DNA from: Planctomycetia bacterium
GTDB taxonomy: Bacteria > Planctomycetota > Planctomycetia > Pirellulales > UBA1268
NCBI GenBank assembly: GCA_010027105.1
Contig: RGVT01000185.1
Location: forward strand, 1 to 5,711
DNA: 5,711 nt
Direction of reading: 5' to 3'
Of the stretch, positions 1 to 5,711 are shown one piece after another. The position numbers and the translations under genes are program-made. A model generated the notes under the pieces. The model did not search any database. It was not told the origin of the DNA and was given only the letters and a program-made list of their open reading frames with translations. Positions within the stretch are counted from its first letter, which is position 1; every line of letters starts with the position of its first letter.

Positions 1-537
1 GGCGACGAGCTCCTTGCCGGTGCCCGTCTCTCCGCGGACGAGCACGGTGGCGTCGCTCGCCGCCACGCGGGCCACGAGCCGCTTCACGGCGTCGAGCCCC
101 GCCGAGCCGCCCACCAGCTGCGTCGCCCCTTCCGCCCGCCGCACCCGCCCCTCGAGCGCCCTCAGCCGGGCGGTGAGCTCGCGCTTCTTCCGCACCCGTT
201 CGAGCACGGCCTGGATGTCGGCGAGCTTGCAGGGCTTCGTGAGGTAGTCGAACACCCCCCGGCGCACGGCGGCGATCGCGCTTTCCAGCGACGACTTGCC
301 GGTGATGATCACCGCCTCGGTGTCGGGCGACGTCTCGCGCACGCGGGCGATCACGTCGAGCCCGCCCACGCCGGGCATGTCGAGGTCGACGATCACGCAG
401 TCGAAGGCCGTGCGGTCGAGCGCGGCGAGCGCGGTGCGGCCGTCCGGGCAGACGGTCGCCTCGTGGCCGAGCCGGGGCAGTTCGATCCGCATCAACTCCT
501 GGAGCGACGCCTCGTCGTCGGCGTACAGGATCCGCAT
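1..537 (-). CDS. NtrC-family sigma-54-dependent response regulator (partial, N-terminal 179 residues)
   Basis: This cytoplasmic response regulator should be phosphorylated by the adjacent kinase and then activate sigma-54 RNA polymerase. The frame is open from an ATG at 537 to the left edge, so the end of the AAA+ domain and the DNA-binding domain lie outside the window. Residues 1-115 form a receiver domain. It has the acidic pair D7-D8, phospho-acceptor D51 in DLDMPG, T79 in the VIITGKS stretch and K101 in the LTKP motif. A linker of about 25 residues leads to the start of a sigma-54 interaction AAA+ domain, with LVGGSAGLDAVKRL followed by Walker A GETGTGKE at 169-176. The ATG follows the kinase stop by four bases. 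No clear Shine-Dalgarno sequence is visible, so translation is probably coupled to the kinase. The receiver and Walker A motifs make the family assignment firm; the target genes cannot be told. Confidence 0.95.
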   Translation of the reverse strand, partial: MRILYADDEASLQELMRIELPRLGHEATVCPDGRTALAALDRTAFDCVIVDLDMPGVGGLDVIARVRETSPDTEAVIITGKSSLESAIAAVRRGVFDYLTKPCKLADIQAVLERVRKKRELTARLRALEGRVRRAEGATQLVGGSAGLDAVKRLVARVAASDATVLVRGETGTGKELVA

Positions 538-541
538 CGGT

Positions 542-2227
542 CTAGGCTGCCTGCTGGCTGCGATGGTCCACCTCCCTGCCGGCCGGCTGGGTCGCGGCGT
601 CGCCGACCGGGGCCACCGGCAGCGTGACGCGGAACGTCGACCCGCGGCCCGGCCCGGCGCTCTCCGCCTCGATCCGGCCCCCGTGGTCGGCCACGATGCG
701 GTGCACGATCGAGAGCCCGAGCCCGGTGCCCTGCCCGGCCTTGCGCCGCGTGAAGAACGGTTCGAACAGGTGCTCGAGCACCTCGTCGGTCATGCCGCAG
801 CCGTCGTCGACGAACGTGAGCACCGCCTGGCCGCCGTCGCGGCGCACGGCCACACGCACCCGCCCCTCCTGCTCGAGCGAGTCGAGGGCGTTGACGAGGA
901 GATTGAGCACCACCTGCTTGATCTCCTGCGGGTTCACCAGCACGAGCACGTCGGCCCCGGGCTCGATCTCGACGGCCCGATCCCGGAAGCGGCCCACGTG
1001 CCGCAGCATGTCGGCCACGTCCTCGACCAGCCCGAGGATCGCCGTCGGCTGCCGCCTCACCTCGCCCAGCCGCGAGAAATCGAGCAGCTTCTCCGTGATA
1101 CCCTTGCAGCGAAACGCCTCCTGCTGGATGAGTTCGAGGTAGCGGCGGAGCACCTCCCGGTCGGCCTCGCCGGCCGGGAGCGTCTCCAGCCGGCTCTCGA
1201 GCGATTCGGCGCACATTGCGATCGAGGCCAGGGGGTTGTTGATCTCGTGGGCCACCCCGGCCGCGAGAAACCCGACGCTCGCCAACTGCTCGTTCCGCAC
1301 CACCTCGCGGGTGCGGAGTTGCACCTGACGGTCGAGGTCGTCGCGGATCTCCTGAAACCGCCCGGTCATGTCGTTGAGGGCGCCGGCCAGTTCGGCCATC
1401 TCGTCGCGGGTGTCGAGGTGGATGCGGAAGCCGAAGTCGCCGGCGGCGACGCGGCGCGAGCCGTGCCCGAGCAGCCGCAGCGGCCGGAACACCCAGCGGT
1501 AGGTGAGCACGCCGAGGGCCGCGAGCAGCGCCGCCGCCGCGAGCGCCGCCGCCCAGGTGGTGACGATCAGCATCCGGTAGCCCGCCCGCACCTCGTGGGA
1601 GAGGTCGTGGAGCCGTTCCTGGAGATACGTGGGGAGTTCCGCCGCGAGCCCGGCCAGCCGCTCGAGGTGCGGCTCGACTGCCAGCAGCCTGCGCCGCTGT
1701 TCGGGCACCGGCTCCTCGGCCCAGGGTGGAAGCCGTTCGCGATCGACGCCCGCGATCGACCGGATCGTCTCCAGGCATTCGGTGATCGCCCGGGCCGTCT
1801 CCCGCTCGCGGCTGCGGTCGCCGAACGGCGTATCGTCGATCTCGCCGTCGGCCAGTTCCCGGCAGTAGCGCTCGAGGGCCCAGCAGGTGCGCTCGATCTG
1901 GGCGGTGAACCAGTCGCCGGCGGCCGGGCCGGCCCGCGGCACGAGCACGCCCGGCAGGAAGGCCAGCGGCGCCGGATCGGCCTGCGCCCCGTCGAAGGAG
2001 CCGGGCTCGCCGGAGAGGGCGCGGGCGTGCGCCAGCCGCAGGTCGCCCACGCAGTCGCCGAGGGCGCTGGCCAGCGGGAGCTCCGCCGCGCGGCAGCTCA
2101 GCGCCCGCACCAGCCGCCGGTAGGAATAGATGCCGAGGAAACTGCTCGCCGAGAGCGTGGCCACCATGATCCCGACGAGCAGGCCGCCGAGGAGCAGTTT
2201 GTCGCGAATCGGCCGCCGCTTGTGCAC
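542..2227 (-). CDS. Membrane-bound sensor histidine kinase, HAMP plus NtrB-like transmitter
   Basis: The 561-residue protein autophosphorylates on histidine and is the expected partner of the response regulator four bases downstream. Membrane segment 1 spans about residues 11-31, and membrane segment 2 about 220-242. The stretch between them (about 35-217) is extracytoplasmic, matches no sensor domain I recognise, and holds five cysteines (45, 59, 115, 122, 151). A HAMP linker follows at about 243-297, with P249 and the DEMAEL motif. The H-box is VAHEINNPL with phospho-acceptor H327. The ATPase domain has an N-box with N442 and N446, a G1 box DDGCGM at 474-479, an F-box FEPFF at 488-492 and a G2 box GQGTGLGLS at 498-506, so all catalytic boxes are present. 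The start is GTG. It is chosen because a perfect GGAGGT lies five bases upstream and the first membrane segment follows directly. The HEINNPL-type H-box is the class normally paired with NtrC-type regulators, which fits the neighbour. Confidence 0.95.
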   Translation of the reverse strand: MHKRRPIRDKLLLGGLLVGIMVATLSASSFLGIYSYRRLVRALSCRAAELPLASALGDCVGDLRLAHARALSGEPGSFDGAQADPAPLAFLPGVLVPRAGPAAGDWFTAQIERTCWALERYCRELADGEIDDTPFGDRSRERETARAITECLETIRSIAGVDRERLPPWAEEPVPEQRRRLLAVEPHLERLAGLAAELPTYLQERLHDLSHEVRAGYRMLIVTTWAAALAAAALLAALGVLTYRWVFRPLRLLGHGSRRVAAGDFGFRIHLDTRDEMAELAGALNDMTGRFQEIRDDLDRQVQLRTREVVRNEQLASVGFLAAGVAHEINNPLASIAMCAESLESRLETLPAGEADREVLRRYLELIQQEAFRCKGITEKLLDFSRLGEVRRQPTAILGLVEDVADMLRHVGRFRDRAVEIEPGADVLVLVNPQEIKQVVLNLLVNALDSLEQEGRVRVAVRRDGGQAVLTFVDDGCGMTDEVLEHLFEPFFTRRKAGQGTGLGLSIVHRIVADHGGRIEAESAGPGRGSTFRVTLPVAPVGDAATQPAGREVDHRSQQAA

Positions 2228-2231
2228 GCCC

Positions 2232-2244
2232 GACCTCCGAGGTC
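2232..2244. repeat. Short palindrome covering the kinase ribosome binding site
   Basis: The sequence GACCTC-C-GAGGTC has two perfect 6-base arms around one central base. A one-base loop is too tight for a simple RNA hairpin, so if it matters at all it would be as a dyad-symmetric protein site or through looser RNA pairing. It could equally be chance in GC-rich DNA, and no function is claimed. Confidence 0.3.
2233..2238 (-). promoter_or_regulatory. Shine-Dalgarno sequence of the histidine kinase gene
   Basis: On the minus strand this reads GGAGGT, a full match to the anti-Shine-Dalgarno core, five bases before the GTG at 2227-2225. It decides the start codon of the kinase and implies independent translation initiation after the 89-base gap. 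It lies inside a small palindrome (2232-2244). Confidence 0.75.
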
Positions 2245-2301
2245 TCCCGCGCCGGCACGCGGCGGGGGCGGGAAGCTAGCAAAGCTGGGCCGACGCCGGA
2301 A

Positions 2302-2316
2302 GGCGGAAACGCCGCC
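2302..2316 (-). terminator. Weak hairpin directly after the vWA/GATase-like gene
   Basis: Immediately after the TGA at 2319-2317, the minus strand reads GGCGG-CGTTT-CCGCC, a 5-base all-GC stem with a 5-base loop. Only two T residues follow, so this is not a good intrinsic terminator. It could slow polymerase or protect a 3' end. The 89-base gap that contains it (2228-2316) is the only sizeable non-coding stretch in the window, and it may separate the vWA genes from the two-component genes. Confidence 0.2.
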
Positions 2317-4609
2317 TCACACGAGGCCGAACCGCTTCCGCAGGATCCATTCGAACGCCAGCAGCCCGGCCAGGAGCAGGAAGGCCGGCCACGTGTCCCA
2401 CGGCGTGTAGGATCGCTGCTCGAGCGTCTCGAACGCCGCCGGGCGGCTGCGGATCTCGTCGAGGATGTCGGCCAGTTCCTCCGGCACCCGCACGCCGCCC
2501 GGTGTCGCCTCGGCGAGCTGCCGCATGAGCAGCGGGTTGGCCCGCGGGTTCGCGAGCTCGAGATCCTGCCGCACCACCGTGAACCGCGCCGACCGCTCGA
2601 GCGGCGCGCGGCCGGGCCGCGTCGCCTTCACGACGAGCTTCCAGTCGCCCGGCTCGGCCAGGTCGGAGAGCGTTCCCGAGAAGCCGTCGCCGCGCCGGGG
2701 CAGCCGCACCGGCCGCGGCCTGCCCGACGGGGAGACCGCGACCGCCTCGATCTCGGCCCCCTCGACGGCCGCGCCGTCGGGCTGCGTGATCCCGGCGTCG
2801 CAACCGATCGTCACGCCCGGGGCGACGCGCCGCTGCCCCAGCCGCACCCAGAGCGCGTCCTGCTCCGCGTCGTCCTGCCGAGCGAGCCAGAGGACGAGCT
2901 GCCGCCAGAACCGCCGATGCTGCTCGGCGGCCCCCTGCATCGCCCACCGCCAGGTGGAGTCGGCGGCGAAGGCCGCCACCCGGCCGGCGCCGTATTCCCG
3001 GGCGACCAGCAGCGGCCGGCCGTCCTCGGTGCCGGCCAGTCGCTTCGCCTCGGGCACCAGCCGGCCCATGTCGGTGGCCCCGTCGAGCGCCGGCATCCGC
3101 TGCCAGGCGGCGCGCGTCTCCTGATCGGTTTCTCCGAGCCGCAGGATCGAAACCCCGCCGAACCGCTTGTCGGGCACGAGGTGCAGCGGCCCCTCGAAGT
3201 GCAGCGACGCGCGGATCGGCTCGTCGAAGGGCTGCCGGGCCAGCCGGTCGGGCTCGAAGGGCATGAGCGGCGCGAGCGCCGACGACGCCCAGCCGCCCGC
3301 CTCGAAGGCGTGGAAGCCGCCGAGCAGGCCGATGCCCGCCCCGGCCCGCACCCGGGCGAGCATCACCTCGAGGTCCTGCGGCCGCAGCGCCGCCGCGTCG
3401 AGATCCCCCACGAGGAACACGTCGTACTCGGTGGCGAGCGTGCGGCCGAGATCGGCCGGCCACCGCTGGCGGCGGGTCGAGTCGATCCACTGGAAATCGA
3501 CCTGGATGTCGGGGCTCGCCGAGAGCACGCGCCGCAGGAACCGCTGCTCCACGCGGAGTGCGCCCTCGAGGTACAGCACCCGCAGGCCGCCGGCCGCCAC
3601 CTCGACGAAGGTCGAGAGCTCGTTGTTGGTCGTCACGGTCTCCCCCTCCTGCGGCTCCACCACGAGCGACACCTTGCGCTCGCCGAGCGCCGTGGGGGTC
3701 CAGGCGAGCCGCACGGGCTCCTCGACGGCGCCGCGGCCGCCGCGCACCGTGGCCCGCGCTTCCTCCGCCAGCGTGCCGTCGGCCCCCTCCACCATGAGCT
3801 TCACGGCGACGTCGCGATCGGCCAGCCCCTCGAACCGCACTCGGCCGGCCACCTCGACCGTGTTGTTGAGATACACCGTCTCGCTCACGGCGAGGTTCGA
3901 GACCGCGGCATCGCGTCCCTCACCCTCCCCGCGCTGCTGGCCGAACGTCACGCTCCACAGCGGCACGCCCGAGTCGCCGAGCCGCCGGGCGACGCTCTGC
4001 GGCGGCTCGTCGCGGGGCGGAGAGGCGTGCTGGGCGCCGTCGCTGAGCACGATCACGCCGGCGATGGTGCGGCCCGCCGCCGACCGGGCGCAGTCCTCGA
4101 GCGCCGCCCCGAGCGCCGTCTCGCCCGTGCCCGGCCCGGGGCGCCACTCGCCCAGCGGAAACGGATCGTCGCCCGCCGGAGGCACCGCCTCCGCCCCGCA
4201 ACCGCCACAGCGCGACGTCGAGGCCCGTCTCGGCGCCGAGTCTCCGCGCCGCCGGCCGGGCCGCGGCGAGCGCCGCCACGAGCCCCTGCCACCGCGTCTG
4301 CCCGTTGAGGCCGTCGGCCACCGTCATGCTCTCGGAGGCGTCGGCGAGGACCAGCACCGCGCCCGTCTGGCGCGCCTTCGTCGTCGCCACGATCGTGGGC
4401 CTGAGCATGCAGGCGACGAGCACGAGAAACGCCGCCAGCCGCACGAGCACGAGCGTCAGCCGTCTGCCGGCCGGCACCCGCGTGCGGTCGGGGCCGACGG
4501 CGAGGAGCACGGCCCCGAGCACCGCCGCCACGGCCGCGACCGCCCCCCACGAGCCGACGGGGTCGAACGCCACCGCCACGTCCTTCATGAGACCCGCGGC
4601 GGCGATCAT
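2317..4609 (-). CDS. vWA and glutamine-amidotransferase-like membrane protein, frameshifted by one base
   Basis: Repaired by removing one base near 4194-4201, this encodes about 763 residues. Membrane segments lie at about 21-39 and 51-69. A vWA domain follows, with the metal-site motif DASES (D90, S92, S94), then a threonine in GTGETALG (about 161-164) and D190 in VIVLSDG. A beta-sandwich-like stretch (about 236-340) leads to a glutamine-amidotransferase-like domain (about 342-455, LRVLYLEG to LLGGFHAFEAGGW), as in the PF07090-type proteins of planctomycetes. A second sandwich-like region (about 590-680) follows, and a C-terminal membrane segment lies at about 739-755 before RKRFGLV. The amidotransferase nucleophile cysteine is absent, so a binding or structural role is more likely than catalysis. 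The ATG at 4609 overlaps the upstream TGA by four bases and has GGAGG seven bases before it. As given, the first frame stops at 3920 after 229 residues, and the second frame has no ATG or GTG before the GTG at 4185. The biological role is inferred only from family and context. Confidence 0.85.
4185..4201 (-). other. Frameshift site inside the vWA domain
   Basis: On the minus strand the coding sense leaves the first frame at TTG CGG GGC (from 4201) and resumes in the +1 frame at GCG GAG GCG GTG (4194-4183). Dropping one base from this stretch, for example the G of TTG or one G of the GGGG run (4197-4194), gives a smooth reading such as ALWRFGAEAVPPAG. The vWA metal-site residues are split between the two frames, so both pieces belong to one protein. 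The short G run in very GC-rich DNA makes a sequencing or assembly error the simplest cause; a true mutation is possible. I see no known programmed-frameshift signal. Confidence 0.8.
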
Positions 4610-5616
4610 CCCGGCGCCTCCGCGGCGGCGGGCACGGCCGGTGCTCCGGCGACCTCGGGCCGGGGGGTGGCGTTCTCCGCGCGCGGCGCATGGAAGCGGT
4701 TGGCGAGGATCCAGTCGCCGGCGACCGCGGCAGCCACGAGGAGCAGGAGCCAGCCCGAGAGCTCGGCGCCCACCCGCTCGAGATTCACGTCGCGCACCAG
4801 TTCGTCCTTCGTGTTGGCCAGCCGCGCCGCCGGCCCGAGCACCGCCCGGAGAAGATCGTCGTCGAGCCGCGCGACGTCGGTGGCGGCCGGGTCGAGGTTG
4901 GCGCTGAAACCGGTCGCCAGCCCACCCTCCGCGCCGCCGGCCCGGACCGCATAGTTGCCCGGAACCCGGGTGGCGGTCACGGTCACGGTGCCCCGCGCCG
5001 CGTCGATCACCGCCGGAAAATCCTCCCCCGCGGGCGTGCGCACGAACGCCGCGGGCACGTCCCGGCGGGCGACGTGGAGCACGGCCGGGCGGCCCGCGAC
5101 GATGTTGCGGTCGTCGGCGGTGTCGATCGCGTGCCGCAGCGTCTCGTTGGCGAGCATCACGAACGGCCAGGGCTCGAAGCCCGTGGCGAGGCTGTTCCAG
5201 GCGTCGGGATCGTCGGCCGGCTGCGACGCGGGCGTCGTCACCGTGATCACCGTGCCGGCCCCGACGCGGTGCTCGAGGATCGCCGGCAGGCCGTTGCGGT
5301 AGGGCGCGATCGGCGTGGCCCCGGCGTCGTCGGCCAGCGGTGCGGCGGCGAACTCCCAGTGCCGCTCCACCGGAAAGTCCTGCCACGGCACGGCGTCGCC
5401 GACCCGGCGAAACGCGGCGAGCGCCGGATGCTCGAGTGCCGCCGGGGCGAGGAAATTGCCGCCGTCGGGGCTGCGCCACACGCGCACGATGCCGCCGCCG
5501 AGCACGCGTCGCGACGCGTCGGAGTTGAACCGGGCCGCGTCCCCGGCCTGCGGCCCGAGCCAGACGACGAGCCCCCGCCCCCCGGCCACCCAGTCTCCGA
5601 GCAGGTCCCAGACCCG
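4606..5616 (-). CDS. BatA-like vWA-family membrane protein (partial, C-terminal 336 residues)
   Basis: This is the C-terminal part of a protein of the planctomycete BatA-like type, whose full members carry an N-terminal BatA membrane region and a vWA domain; those parts are missing here. The visible part begins with a Rossmann-like stretch (VWDLLGDWVAGGRGLVVWLG). It continues with EHPALAAF, the VERHWEF strand, and GLPAILEHRVGAGTVITVTT, which resembles the segment where these proteins describe restored or maximal values. Next come FEPWPFVMLANETLRH, a beta-sandwich-like part with GNYAVRAGG, and the family-typical FSANLDPAATDVARLDDDLL. A membrane segment (SGWLLLLVAAAVAGDWILA) lies about 29-49 residues before the stop, leaving a short Ala/Pro-rich tail. 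The TGA overlaps the ATG of the next gene (ATGA), which suggests translational coupling. The frame stays open to 5711, but beyond 5616 it only reads the antisense of its own sequence, so I end the credible coding part there. I infer an envelope-associated scaffold role; no enzyme activity is evident. Confidence 0.8.
   Translation of the reverse strand, partial: RVWDLLGDWVAGGRGLVVWLGPQAGDAARFNSDASRRVLGGGIVRVWRSPDGGNFLAPAALEHPALAAFRRVGDAVPWQDFPVERHWEFAAAPLADDAGATPIAPYRNGLPAILEHRVGAGTVITVTTPASQPADDPDAWNSLATGFEPWPFVMLANETLRHAIDTADDRNIVAGRPAVLHVARRDVPAAFVRTPAGEDFPAVIDAARGTVTVTATRVPGNYAVRAGGAEGGLATGFSANLDPAATDVARLDDDLLRAVLGPAARLANTKDELVRDVNLERVGAELSGWLLLLVAAAVAGDWILANRFHAPRAENATPRPEVAGAPAVPAAAEAPG
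4617..4621 (-). promoter_or_regulatory. Shine-Dalgarno sequence of the vWA/GATase-like gene
   Basis: GGAGG on the minus strand lies seven bases before the ATG at 4609, inside the last codons of the upstream gene. It supports 4609 over the internal ATG at 4588 as the start, and fits coupled translation through the ATGA overlap. Confidence 0.6.
5403..5498 (+). repeat. Inner arm of a perfect 96-base inverted repeat (original copy)
   Basis: These 96 bases are identical to the reverse complement of 5711-5616. This copy lies in frame within the BatA-like gene, with sensible protein on both sides (SRRVLGG before it and VGDAVPW after it), so it is the original. On the minus strand it encodes IVRVWRSPDGGNFLAPAAL and the residues that follow, up to AAFRR. 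The first mismatch beyond the inner end is at 5499 against 5615. Confidence 0.9.
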
Positions 5617-5711
5617 CGGCGGCATCGTGCGCGTGTGGCGCAGCCCCGACGGCGGCAATTTCCTCGCCCCGGCGGCACTCGAGCATCCGGCGCTCGCCGC
5701 GTTTCGCCGGG
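5616..5711 (-). repeat. Outer arm of the inverted repeat, ending at the window edge (fold-back copy)
   Basis: This is an exact reverse-complement copy of 5403-5498, separated from it by 117 bases and running to the last base of the window, so the outer limit is unknown. Read on the plus strand it encodes the same peptide as the inner copy, opposite in direction to every other gene. It replaces the expected upstream coding sequence of the BatA-like gene. A chimeric fold-back at a contig end is the most likely origin. A real recent inverted duplication would break the gene. Confidence 0.9.

Noticed and set aside
492..2282. A long out-of-phase open frame on the minus strand overlapping the kinase
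   Set aside because: It shares the strand but not the frame of the kinase, is low-complexity Arg/Ala/Gly-rich and has no recognisable domain. The kinase frame carries every catalytic box.
2275..2292. Sigma-54-like promoter (GG...TTGCT) upstream of the kinase on the minus strand
   Set aside because: The GG and GC elements are nine rather than ten bases apart, and the rest of the -24 element matches poorly. Sigma-54 promoters tolerate little change in this spacing.
4183..4185. GTG at 4185 as the true start of a separate 622-residue protein
   Set aside because: It would begin inside a vWA domain, without the DxSxS motif or the N-terminal membrane segments that are coded just upstream in another frame. 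The nearby GGAGG is only two bases away.
296..4954. Several very long open frames on the plus strand opposite the kinase and vWA genes
   Set aside because: They are Arg/Pro/Ala/Ser-rich with no domain motifs and are mirror images of real minus-strand genes. In DNA this GC-rich, stop codons are rare in all frames.
5656..5658. TTG at 5658 as start of the BatA-like gene
   Set aside because: It lies inside the fold-back copy, and the residues it would add are the antisense of the gene's own sequence. The gene is simply missing its 5' half.

Overview
The window is GC-rich DNA (by eye about 70 %) with four genes, all on the minus strand. They read from the right edge to the left with almost no non-coding sequence. 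The two right-hand genes encode membrane-anchored proteins of the BatA/von Willebrand A (vWA) type that sit together in planctomycete genomes, usually near MoxR-type ATPase and DUF58 genes. Together with the base composition this points to a planctomycete, possibly Pirellulales-like. That assignment rests on protein style, not on a marker gene.

Layout in transcription order. (1) 5616-4606: the C-terminal part of a BatA-like protein. Its N-terminal half is missing. (2) 4609-2317: a membrane protein with two N-terminal membrane segments, a vWA domain, a glutamine-amidotransferase-like domain and a C-terminal membrane segment. It overlaps the stop of gene 1 by four bases (ATGA). One extra base near 4194-4201 throws it out of frame in the middle of the vWA domain. 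(3) After an 89-base gap, 2227-542: a two-transmembrane sensor histidine kinase with a GTG start and a perfect GGAGGT ribosome binding site. (4) 537-1: the start of an NtrC-type response regulator, four bases after the kinase stop, cut by the left edge just after its Walker A motif.

The kinase and regulator form a standard two-component pair predicted to act on sigma-54 promoters. The vWA genes look like part of a Bat/MoxR-type envelope module. Their adjacency and shared direction suggest, but do not prove, that the two-component pair responds to envelope conditions related to that module.

The strongest unexplained signal is at the right end. The last 96 bases (5616-5711) are an exact reverse-complement copy of 5403-5498, and this copy replaces the coding sequence expected upstream in gene 1. 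It runs to the last base of the window and looks like a fold-back (chimeric) assembly end rather than biology. With the single-base frameshift in gene 2, this makes sequence quality in the right half a real concern. I see no tRNA, rRNA, CRISPR array, insertion sequence or new defence-like system here.
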